In this document: in pieces, positions 1 through 8,040 of the stretch | How positions within the stretch are numbered: position 1 is the stretch's first letter | Layout of the letters: every line of letters begins with the position of its first letter | NCBI GenBank assembly: GCA_020053475.1 | Contig: JAGVNC010000043.1 | Location: forward strand, 1 to 54,858 | Direction of reading: 5' to 3' | DNA length: 54,858 bases | Source of the DNA: Candidatus Omnitrophota bacterium | Lineage (GTDB): Bacteria; Omnitrophota; Gorgyraeia; Zapsychrales; Zapsychraceae | Position numbers and translations under genes: made by a program | Notes under the pieces: model-generated | Databases searched by the model: none | Told to the model about the DNA's origin: nothing | What the model saw: the letters and a program-made list of their open reading frames with translations, nothing else

Positions 1-1719
1 ATCACGTTGCAAGCTCGTGTTGATTGGTTGGCATGTGAAGTTCCCTGTATCCCAGGCAGAGCTGATTTATCGTTGGACCTGCCTGTCAGAGAGCAATCGC
101 AACAAAATCCCGGTCAGAAAGAAAATTTTGAACGAGCGCGGGCCCAATGGCCGGTCAACGATCTTAATTTAAAAGTTACGGGGATTGACGAGGGGAATAA
201 CATCCGCCTTGTTGGGCAATTGCCCCAAGCCCTTCGGCCGGCGCGAGTCGAATTTTTTCCCTTTGAACAGGATATCATTGAACATTCCGCTCCTCAGGTA
301 TTTCGTATTTCGCAGGATAAAAAATCTTTCTCCCTGGTTCTTCAAAAGAACGGACGCAGCGCTAAACAATTGAAGCAACTGAAAGGGGTGGCTGTCGCCT
401 ATGGGGCAATGAATCATGTTCTTAAGGCGTGGGATGTAGAGGCGGCATTGACGTTGGGGAAAAGCCCAACTGGCTTTAATTCAGGTTCAGGATCGTTGTG
501 GTTGATGCTTGGCTTCGCTTTTTTAGGTGGAATGATTTTAAATTTAATGCCGTGTGTGTTCCCGATCCTTTCGATTAAGGTCCTGACGTTTATCCGCCAC
601 GCCCACGACCGGCGGGCGTTAATTAAGTCGGTTAGCGGATATACATTAGGGGTGGTTACGACGTTTGCTCTTCTGGCATTTTTTTTAATTGTTCTGCGGG
701 GTGGAGGGAACAACATCGGCTGGGGATTTCAATTCCAATCACCTTATTTTGTTTCAGGGATTAGCGTTTTTCTATTTTTGATCGCCTTAAATTTCTTTGG
801 GCTTTGGGAATGGAGATTATCTTTTAGTGTATCGCGGGCCAATCCTAATGTGTTCCATTGGAGCGAAGCGTTTTTCAGTGGCATTTTAGCAGTTATTGTG
901 GCCACCCCCTGCACGGCACCTTTTATGGGCACAGCGCTAGGATTTGCGTTCACTCAACCGACGGTTGTTAGTTTGTTGATTTTTATATTTTTAGGTCTGG
1001 GATTGGCCTTTCCTTTTGCCGGTTTGTGTTTATTCCCAGGGCTGCTCAACAAACTTCCTAAGCCCGGGCCTTGGATGGAATATTTCAAAAAGTTTTTAGG
1101 CTTTCCTTTATTAGCAACGGTCATTTGGTTATTGTGGGTGTTGGCTGGCCAAAAGGGCGTTTATGCGGTGATTGCTCAATTATTTGGCTGCCTGCTTATC
1201 GCCCTTGGATTGTGGATCCATCGGTTGGGAGGCGCTGGCCGTGTGAAAGCAAAATTTCTAGAGTGGCTCGCTTGGTTGATGATTGTGGCCGGAATCGTGT
1301 TGCCGTTAAATTATCTTCGGACAGCCTCGTCGATTCAGGGCATCATCAGTGAACAAAAAAGTAAAATTCAATGGCTGAATTTCGACCAAGAGCTTCTCAG
1401 CCGATTGCCTCAGGAAGGAAAAATTGTTTTTGTGGATTACACCGCCCGCTGGTGTTTAACATGCCAAGTGAATAAACGGCTTGTTTTAGAACATCCGGAC
1501 GTTGTCAGAAAATTTAAAGAGATGGGGATCGTGGCCATTAAGGCTGACTGGACCAATCATGATGATGAAATTACGCAAAGTTTGGCGGAATTTGGAAAAA
1601 ACAGTGTTCCTTTGTATGTCTTGATTTATCCGTCGCGTGAAGGGGTCAAAACGCAATTATTACCCGAAATATTAACTGTTAAAATTGTATTACAATCATT
1701 AGGGAAGATTAACCGATAA
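1..1719 (+). CDS. Thiol:disulfide interchange protein DsbD-like, 5' truncated by window edge
   Basis: Frame open to base 1. Begins within a DsbC-like corrector domain (WLACEVPCIPG), then a polytopic DsbD region (NLMPCVFPILSIK, ATPCTAPFMG) and a C-terminal thioredoxin-like motif (WCLTC). Confidence 0.88.
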   Translation: MTLQARVDWLACEVPCIPGRADLSLDLPVREQSQQNPGQKENFERARAQWPVNDLNLKVTGIDEGNNIRLVGQLPQALRPARVEFFPFEQDIIEHSAPQVFRISQDKKSFSLVLQKNGRSAKQLKQLKGVAVAYGAMNHVLKAWDVEAALTLGKSPTGFNSGSGSLWLMLGFAFLGGMILNLMPCVFPILSIKVLTFIRHAHDRRALIKSVSGYTLGVVTTFALLAFFLIVLRGGGNNIGWGFQFQSPYFVSGISVFLFLIALNFFGLWEWRLSFSVSRANPNVFHWSEAFFSGILAVIVATPCTAPFMGTALGFAFTQPTVVSLLIFIFLGLGLAFPFAGLCLFPGLLNKLPKPGPWMEYFKKFLGFPLLATVIWLLWVLAGQKGVYAVIAQLFGCLLIALGLWIHRLGGAGRVKAKFLEWLAWLMIVAGIVLPLNYLRTASSIQGIISEQKSKIQWLNFDQELLSRLPQEGKIVFVDYTARWCLTCQVNKRLVLEHPDVVRKFKEMGIVAIKADWTNHDDEITQSLAEFGKNSVPLYVLIYPSREGVKTQLLPEILTVKIVLQSLGKINR

Positions 1720-1740
1720 ACAACGAAAGGAAGGAAAAGG

Positions 1741-2343
1741 ATGTTGAAGCGATTTTATTTGTCCATTCTCGGGACATTGTTGATAGCAGGATTAGCCTAT
1801 GCTCAAGTCACAACGGGTGAACCGGCCAAAAACTTTACGCTCAACGATACGAATGGAAAAGAGCATAGCCTGTCGGAGCATAAAGGCCAATTTGTGGTTT
1901 TGGAATGGGTCAATCATGATTGTCCCTTTGTCCAGAAACACTACAATTCTGGCAACATGCAAAATTTACAAAAGGAATTTACAGGAAAAGGAGTTGTGTG
2001 GTTTTCGATTAACTCGTCCGCCCCTGGGAAACAAGGCAATTATTCTCCCGAAGAAGCGAACAATCTGACAAAAGAAAAGGGGGCCGCTCCCACCGCTGTT
2101 CTTCTTGATCCTGATGGAAGAGTAGGGAAGTTGTACGGCGCACAGACGACACCGCATATGTTCATTGTCAATCCGGGAGGAATTTTGATCTATCAGGGAG
2201 CCATTGATGATCAAGCAAGCGTGGACGTCAATGATATCCCGAAATCGCAAAATTATGTCAGGAAGGCGTTGGACGAAGCCATGGCTGGCCAACCGGTCAG
2301 TACGGCGGCAACCAAATCTTATGGTTGTTCTGTAAAGTATTAA
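1741..2343 (+). CDS. Secreted redoxin/AhpC-TSA family protein
   Basis: Signal peptide; thioredoxin-fold protein with HDCPFVQKHY and TPHMFIVNPGG; RBS-like AGGAAGG upstream. Confidence 0.85.
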   Translation: MLKRFYLSILGTLLIAGLAYAQVTTGEPAKNFTLNDTNGKEHSLSEHKGQFVVLEWVNHDCPFVQKHYNSGNMQNLQKEFTGKGVVWFSINSSAPGKQGNYSPEEANNLTKEKGAAPTAVLLDPDGRVGKLYGAQTTPHMFIVNPGGILIYQGAIDDQASVDVNDIPKSQNYVRKALDEAMAGQPVSTAATKSYGCSVKY

Positions 2344-2368
2344 CAGAAGTTTTAACGATATTTGTTTA

Positions 2369-2412
2369 GAAGCCCTTGGGTTTTAGAGCCATAAAATTCC
2401 GGGGGCTTTCTG
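2369..2412 (+). terminator. Possible weak intrinsic terminator after the redoxin gene
   Basis: AAGCCC...GGGCTT inverted arms with a long loop, followed by a short T-containing stretch. Confidence 0.3.
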
Positions 2413-2455
2413 TTGGAAAAGAAATTTGACAATGGGTATTTAGAAGATAACTGAG

Positions 2456-2959
2456 ATGAATATGTCAAAATTTTATAAATTTTCATTGTTTATCCTGTTT
2501 TGTTCATTTTTACTAGGGAAAGAGAATGTTTTTGCTCAAGAAACCGTTCCTTCTCCTGGGGAAAAGCTGGAAGCCGGCGAAATGACCGCTGGCAAACATT
2601 TTGCTGAGAAAATCAGGCTACAATGTCCCCAATCGGCGGATATTAGTGACATTCATCTTCAGTTGGAATTCCCCGAAGGCTATGAACTCTTAATAAAAGC
2701 CAAGCCCTATTTAAGGATATTTACTGCGGACGGGCAAATAGACGATAAATTAGACATAACTTCTTTGACACCAAGCTTTAAGATTGCTCAAGAGGTTCCC
2801 TCTGACATGCTTTATGCGGAATTGAATTTATACTACTGCAAGCATGGGGATGAAGGCCTGTGCTTAATTCGTAATATTCTATTCGAAATTCCTCTTCAAA
2901 AGTCCAATCAGCCCCGGCAGCTTAAATTAGCGTATTCCGTGCCTGCGGTAGATATTTAA
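2456..2959 (+). CDS. Secreted protein resembling the C-terminal domain of thioredoxin/NHL-repeat (NHLRC2-like) proteins
   Basis: Signal peptide; YYCKHGDEGLCLIRNILFEIPL motif. Confidence 0.5.
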   Translation: MNMSKFYKFSLFILFCSFLLGKENVFAQETVPSPGEKLEAGEMTAGKHFAEKIRLQCPQSADISDIHLQLEFPEGYELLIKAKPYLRIFTADGQIDDKLDITSLTPSFKIAQEVPSDMLYAELNLYYCKHGDEGLCLIRNILFEIPLQKSNQPRQLKLAYSVPAVDI

Positions 2960-2988
2960 GTGCAATAATCTAAAATTTTATATAGACC

Positions 2989-3017
2989 TTGACTTAATCT
3001 TTTTGAACATATATTCT
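2989..3017 (+). promoter_or_regulatory. Sigma70-type promoter: TTGACT-17-TATTCT
   Basis: -35 TTGACT 2989-2994, 17-nt spacer, -10 TATTCT 3012-3017, upstream of the PilZ gene. Confidence 0.55.
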
Positions 3018-3043
3018 ATATGTCCCCCTAAAAGGGATAAGTT

Positions 3044-3077
3044 TGCCTACCGACCCCGTACCGGGACGGTGCAGGCA
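3044..3077 (+). repeat. Imperfect GC-rich palindrome in the PilZ gene leader
   Basis: TGCCT-ACCGACCCCGTA / TACCGGGACGGTGCAGGCA arms, directly upstream of the RBS. Confidence 0.6.
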
Positions 3078-3087
3078 GGGAGCATTG

Positions 3088-3456
3088 ATGGTTAAACAAG
3101 GGAATATTGAACGCCGTAAATCTATCCGCGCCAAGAGGATTTTGAGCCTTCAAATCCGTCCATTTCGTACGCGGCGCAAGATGCCTTCAAAGTGGATTTT
3201 GACCACAACGGAAGACATGAGCATGGATGGCTTGTCTTTTTATACGGAATATGAATTTACTCTTGGGGATCTTTTGGATCTTGTGGTCGTTATGGCCGGG
3301 GCGTTGACGATCTATCAGGGATATGCCGAAGTGGTACGCGTAGAGCGTAAAAGGACAGGAGTCTATTTTTTTACAGCTGTTAAATTTTCCAGCCGGGTTG
3401 TAAAACCATCCGTCAGCCGCAAATCTATCCGCGTTAAAAGCCGCAAACGAGTTTAG
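3088..3456 (+). CDS. PilZ domain protein
   Basis: RRKSIR (RxxxR) and DMSMDG (DxSxxG) motifs. Start revised to ATG 3088 with GGGAG upstream; the ORF-track TTG start lies at the edge of a palindrome. Confidence 0.8.
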   Translation: MVKQGNIERRKSIRAKRILSLQIRPFRTRRKMPSKWILTTTEDMSMDGLSFYTEYEFTLGDLLDLVVVMAGALTIYQGYAEVVRVERKRTGVYFFTAVKFSSRVVKPSVSRKSIRVKSRKRV

Positions 3457-4829
3457 TGCCCGCTTTTAAATTCTGTGACCAAAGCCTGTAACGTCGATTT
3501 GGCATCCCCGAAAATCATTCGCGTATTATCGTAGTAAAATAGCTCGTTTTCGATTCCAGCAAATCCGGTGGCCATCGAACGTTTTAGGACAAATACAGTT
3601 TTGGCTTTATCGGCGTTGATAATTGGCATTCCATAAATAGGGCTGTTTTTATCGTGGCGGGAGGCGGGATTGACCACGTCATTCGCTCCGATGACCATGC
3701 AGACATCAACGGTTTCCATTGTCGGGTTAATGTTGTCCATTTCAAGAAGCTGTTCATAAGGGACATTTGCTTCCGCCAAAAGGATATTCATGTGCCCAGG
3801 CATGCGTCCGGCCACCGGATGAATGGCAAAGCGCGCTTCAGCACCATTTTTTTCTAAGAGTTCGGCCAATTCCTTGACAACATGTTGGGCTTGGGCGACC
3901 GCTAACCCGTAGCCGGGAACAAAAACTACCGAACGCGCTGCTTCCAAAACAAGATAAGCATCTTGAGGGCTAAGAGCTTTGATTTCCCCTTTGACAGCCG
4001 ATGATGATTGCTTTTTCACGGATCCAAACCCGCTAAAGAGAACATTTTTCAGCGAACGGTTCATCGCTTTACACATGATTTGGGTCAAAATAATCCCGCT
4101 GGCCCCTACTAAAGATCCCGCCACAATAAGCATGCTGTTGATAATAACAAAGCCTGTTGCCGCGCCGGCCATTCCTGAATAGCTGTTTAATAGCGAAATA
4201 ACGACAGGCATGTCCGCTCCGCCAATGGGGATCACAACCATCACGCCTAGGACAAGGGACAAAACAATGATAATGAGGAACAATGGGTAGTTGCCGGCTG
4301 GATTCATGCAAAAAATGATTCCTCCGATGACTAGCACAGCTAAGAGAAGGGAGTTGGCAATTTTTTGCCCGGCAAATTGAATCGGCCGGCCGGTTATTTT
4401 TTCTTCAAGTTTGGCCCAGGCCATAACGCTTCCCGTAAAAGTGACTCCGCCGATGAGAACAGCCAGATATGTGCTTACGGTAGTTAAAAGAGAACTTGCC
4501 GGAGTGAAATGGTAGCTCGCCCAGCCGACCAACAAGCTCGCCAACCCTCCTGAGCCGTTGAGGAGCGCGACCATTTGAGGCATCGCGGTCATCGCGACTT
4601 TAAGGGCCATGAAAATCCCGATGACAGACCCAATCACCAATCCGATGATAATCCACTCGAATTCCAATCCTTTTGTTAAGAGCGTCGCCACAATGGCTAA
4701 AAGCATGCCCACGGCGGAAAGGAGGTTGGCGTTACGGGCTGTTTTGGGAGAGCTCATTCTTTTTAACCCAATGATAAAAAGAATAGAAGCGATGATATAA
4801 ATAATGTTGGTGATGATCGTCAAGTTCAC
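3453..4829 (-). CDS. pntB: NAD(P) transhydrogenase subunit beta
   Basis: Full-length PntB-like sequence: polytopic N-terminus plus NADP-binding domain (VPGYGLAVAQAQHVVKEL, GAEARFAIHPVAGRMPGHMN). Confidence 0.95.
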   Translation of the reverse strand: MNLTIITNIIYIIASILFIIGLKRMSSPKTARNANLLSAVGMLLAIVATLLTKGLEFEWIIIGLVIGSVIGIFMALKVAMTAMPQMVALLNGSGGLASLLVGWASYHFTPASSLLTTVSTYLAVLIGGVTFTGSVMAWAKLEEKITGRPIQFAGQKIANSLLLAVLVIGGIIFCMNPAGNYPLFLIIIVLSLVLGVMVVIPIGGADMPVVISLLNSYSGMAGAATGFVIINSMLIVAGSLVGASGIILTQIMCKAMNRSLKNVLFSGFGSVKKQSSSAVKGEIKALSPQDAYLVLEAARSVVFVPGYGLAVAQAQHVVKELAELLEKNGAEARFAIHPVAGRMPGHMNILLAEANVPYEQLLEMDNINPTMETVDVCMVIGANDVVNPASRHDKNSPIYGMPIINADKAKTVFVLKRSMATGFAGIENELFYYDNTRMIFGDAKSTLQALVTEFKSGH

Positions 4830-5143
4830 TTTTTCTGTCCTTGCTCTTTGGATTTAAACATCTCTAGCATCCGGTTGGTGACGACGTATCCACCGACAAC
4901 GTTAATCATCGCCAGGATCACGGCGAGTGTCCCCAACGCCGTACAAAACGTACTTCCCGGGGTAAGGCCGGTCGAAAGAATCGCCCCAACAACAGTGATC
5001 CCGGAAATAGCGTTAGATCCGGACATTAACGGTGTGTGTAAGATCGAAGGGACTTTGGAAATTAATTCCACGCCGAGAAAAATAGCAATGATAAAAAGAA
5101 AAGTAAGGTCGATAAGACCCAGAGCATCCAATTGAGTTTCCAT
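4826..5143 (-). CDS. pntA2: NAD(P) transhydrogenase subunit alpha, transmembrane part
   Basis: Small 3-TM protein (PSILHTPLMSGSNAISGI) overlapping the pntB start. Confidence 0.9.
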   Translation of the reverse strand: METQLDALGLIDLTFLFIIAIFLGVELISKVPSILHTPLMSGSNAISGITVVGAILSTGLTPGSTFCTALGTLAVILAMINVVGGYVVTNRMLEMFKSKEQGQKK

Positions 5144-5163
5144 AAATTTTTGTATGTTCAGTT

Positions 5164-5231
5164 GGTCGCCAGCCGCCAGCGGCCAGTGACCAGTATTTTT
5201 GTATTTTCCTGGCGACGGGTCACTGGCGACC
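5164..5231 (-). repeat. Word-built inverted repeat between the two pntA parts, overlapping the 3' end of the upstream CDS
   Basis: GGTCACTGGCGACC (5218-5231) matches, inverted, GGTCGCCAG (5164-5172) + AGTGACC (5185-5191) once a 12-nt insertion is looped out. Confidence 0.7.
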
Positions 5232-6359
5232 GGCCACCTGTTTTAATGCTTCATTTACAATCTTGCCCTGATGCGTAATTAAACATCCCTTGATAATCTC
5301 ATCTTCCAAATTTAGTTTAAAGACTTTAGCATCTTTGTCCCAATATTCTTCCAGAAGATTGTGAAGGTTTGCCGAATACATTTGGCTGGCATGGGAAGCG
5401 ACCCGTCCCGGGAGATTGCCAAGGCCGATCATCCGTACGCCGTTAACCACGACTTCCTCGTTAAGCTTAGAGCCTTCGACATTTCCGCCCGATTCAACAG
5501 CCATGTCGACAATAATGCTTCCCGGTTTCATCTGAGCCACCATGTCTTTGGTTAACACAATGGGGGCTTTGCGTCCAAAAAGTTGCGCGGTGGTAATGAC
5601 GATATCGGATTGCGAACACACCTTCGCCATGCCTTGACGTTGTTTTTCCATCTGTTCAGGCGTTAAGGCTTTGGCGTAGCCATCTTTGGTTTGGCCGGTT
5701 TCGCCTAAATCAATTTCCACAAATTTAGCGCCCAACGATTGGACCTGTTCTTTCACTACAGGACGCGTATCAAACGCTTCAACACGTGCCCCGAGACGTT
5801 TGGCGGTGGCAATCGCTTGAAGGCCGGCCACGCCAGCACCGATAATAAAAACCCGAGCCGGTGTAATCGTTCCCGCCGGCGTCATGAGCATCGGAAAAAT
5901 TTTGTCGAGACGTTCGGCCGCAAGAATAACGGTCACATACCCAGCGAGATTCGCTTGGGAGCTAAGCGCGTCCATTTTCTGTGCCCGGGTGGTGCGAGGG
6001 ATCATTTCCATGCTAATGGCGCTTATTTGCTGCTTCGCCAATTCATCAACGAGAGACTTTTCATTGAAAGGATCAAGAAAACTGATATGGATAGAACCTT
6101 TTTTCAATAGGCCGACTTCTTCGAGGGGAGGTTTACGCAGGCGCAGAACAATATCGGAAGAGGAGAGAATCGATTTGCGGTCACCCGATACCTGGGCTCC
6201 GGCTTTTTTATAATCATCATCCGAAACACCGATGGTCGCCCCTAACCCAACTTCAACGACAATCGAAGCCCCTTTTTTGGCCAGCCGATCAACAGAGGCG
6301 GGAATCAAGGGGACACGTTTTTCTCCGGGGTGAGTTTCTTTAACAACGCCAATCTGCAC
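5220..6359 (-). CDS. pntA1: NAD(P) transhydrogenase subunit alpha, NAD-binding part
   Basis: AlaDH/PNT family sequence (GVVKETHPGEKRVPLIP, VFIIGAGVAGLQAIATAKRLGA). GTG start chosen because GGAGGTTGTC precedes it; the ORF track extends to 6443. Confidence 0.92.
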   Translation of the reverse strand: MQIGVVKETHPGEKRVPLIPASVDRLAKKGASIVVEVGLGATIGVSDDDYKKAGAQVSGDRKSILSSSDIVLRLRKPPLEEVGLLKKGSIHISFLDPFNEKSLVDELAKQQISAISMEMIPRTTRAQKMDALSSQANLAGYVTVILAAERLDKIFPMLMTPAGTITPARVFIIGAGVAGLQAIATAKRLGARVEAFDTRPVVKEQVQSLGAKFVEIDLGETGQTKDGYAKALTPEQMEKQRQGMAKVCSQSDIVITTAQLFGRKAPIVLTKDMVAQMKPGSIIVDMAVESGGNVEGSKLNEEVVVNGVRMIGLGNLPGRVASHASQMYSANLHNLLEEYWDKDAKVFKLNLEDEIIKGCLITHQGKIVNEALKQVAGRQ

Positions 6360-6436
6360 GACAACCTCCAATCTTCCTAATTTTTCTAGAATAGCAAATC
6401 GAAGAGGCAAGTCAAGGAACAATTCACATTTGTATG

Positions 6437-6465
6437 TTGACAAGCCATAGTGGCACGTATATAGT
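6437..6465 (+). promoter_or_regulatory. Near-consensus sigma70 promoter: TTGACA-17-TATAGT
   Basis: Consensus -35 at 6437-6442, exactly 17 bp spacer, TATAGT at 6460-6465, about 48 bp upstream of the reductase ATG. Confidence 0.75.
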
Positions 6466-6512
6466 ACCAGACAAGTTTAAGTTTTTATAAGATTTAATCC
6501 TGAATTTTTAAC

Positions 6513-7910
6513 ATGCCCTCTGTTTTAGGTACTCCTGAACGCCCCTTACGCGTTGCCATCATCGGTAGTGGCCCAGCCGGATTTTACGCGGCGGGATCCC
6601 TGCTCAAATCTTCTTTAAAAGTCAAGGTGGATGTCATTGATCGTTTGCCCTGCCCTTACGGACTCGTGCGTTATGGAGTGGCTCCGGATCATCAAAAAAT
6701 CAAAAATGTTATCAAGGTTTACGAAAAAACAGCGGAGCAATCAGGTTTTTCGTATTTGGGCAATGTCAATGTTGGCAAAGACATCGCAGTTCATGAGTTA
6801 AAGCGCTATTACGATGCCATGATTTTTGCCAGTGGCGCGGGGACCGATCGAAAACTAGGGATCCCTGGCGAAGATTTTTTGGGGAGCCATACGGCTACGG
6901 AATTTGTGGCTTGGTACAACGGCCATCCTGAGTATAAAAATAGAGAATTCGATCTTTCTAAAGAAATCGCTGTCATTGTGGGACAAGGGAATGTGGCGGT
7001 GGATGTCTGCCGGATATTGTCAAAGACAGTTGATGAATTAAAAAATACCGATATTGCCAAGCATGCCTTGGAGGTTTTAGCCGAAAGCAAAATTAAGGAA
7101 GTCCATATGATCGGCCGACGGGGGCCGGCTCAAGCAGCTTTTACGCCAGCGGAAATCCGTGAATTCGGTGAATTGGCGGATTGTTATCCTGTGTTTAATA
7201 ATCCGGACGACTTGAATCTTAATGAATCCAGCCAGAAGGAGTTGGAATATCCGCAGTCGGCGCCTAAAAAGAAAAATTATGAGATTTTAAAGAGTTTTTT
7301 AGATATACAACCCAATCATCGCAAACGGAAATTTGTCATTCATTTCTTTCAAAGCCCGATAGAAATTATCGGAAAAAAGAAAGTTGAAAAAGTTATCTTA
7401 GAGCGTAATGCGCTCGTTGGGTTACCCGGGCATCAGAAATCCAGAGGCACAGGCGAAAAAGTTCAATTGCCGTGCGGTATATTTTTTCGCAGCGTTGGGT
7501 ATCGCGGCCTTCCCATCCCGGGAGTTCCATTTTCAGAGCAATCGGGCGTCATCCAAAATCAAGGGGGACGAGTCACCGATAGCGAACACATTGATATGGG
7601 ATTGTATTGCGCGGGGTGGATTAAGCGCGGGCCGTCAGGCATTATTGGAACGAATAAACCGGACAGCGAAGAAACCGTCAAGCATCTTCTCCAAGATGTT
7701 CCGGCGCTAAAGCCATGCGAGATCCCGGACACAGCCAAATTAATTTCTTATTTGAAAGATAAAGAGTTGCGCGTGGTGAGCTTTGAAGATTGGAAGAAGA
7801 TTGATGCTGCTGAAGTTGAGCGTGGGGAAAAACTTGGCAAACCGCGCGAAAAATTTGTCACCATCCAAGGAATGCTTTCTGCCTGCAATCCTACCTACCA
7901 GCGGGGCTAA
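6513..7910 (+). CDS. Ferredoxin/adrenodoxin-type NADP+ reductase (FprA-like)
   Basis: [68 protein letters not shown]. Confidence 0.92.
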   Translation: MPSVLGTPERPLRVAIIGSGPAGFYAAGSLLKSSLKVKVDVIDRLPCPYGLVRYGVAPDHQKIKNVIKVYEKTAEQSGFSYLGNVNVGKDIAVHELKRYYDAMIFASGAGTDRKLGIPGEDFLGSHTATEFVAWYNGHPEYKNREFDLSKEIAVIVGQGNVAVDVCRILSKTVDELKNTDIAKHALEVLAESKIKEVHMIGRRGPAQAAFTPAEIREFGELADCYPVFNNPDDLNLNESSQKELEYPQSAPKKKNYEILKSFLDIQPNHRKRKFVIHFFQSPIEIIGKKKVEKVILERNALVGLPGHQKSRGTGEKVQLPCGIFFRSVGYRGLPIPGVPFSEQSGVIQNQGGRVTDSEHIDMGLYCAGWIKRGPSGIIGTNKPDSEETVKHLLQDVPALKPCEIPDTAKLISYLKDKELRVVSFEDWKKIDAAEVERGEKLGKPREKFVTIQGMLSACNPTYQRG

Positions 7911-7917
7911 TCATCCG

Positions 7918-8031
7918 ATGGCAGGCAAAAACCTCACGTTCCACGTAGAAATTACGGAACGTCGGGATGCGACGGCCGAAGAGATCGATCACGGCCATAG
8001 TCATCATCCGAATCATCCCCATTCACATTAA
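7918..8031 (+). CDS. Histidine-rich 37-aa microprotein
   Basis: ATG 7918: [37 protein letters not shown]. Same frame as the 3' end of ORF 7783..8031. Confidence 0.5.
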   Translation: MAGKNLTFHVEITERRDATAEEIDHGHSHHPNHPHSH

Positions 8032-8040
8032 TCTGTAAAA

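Noticed and set aside
2426-2454. TTGACA before the 2456 ORF as a promoter
   Set aside because: No acceptable -10 at 16-18 bp, and the ATG is too close.
4848-5135. 95-aa plus-strand ORF opposite pntA2
   Set aside because: Antisense of a conserved gene; no independent evidence.
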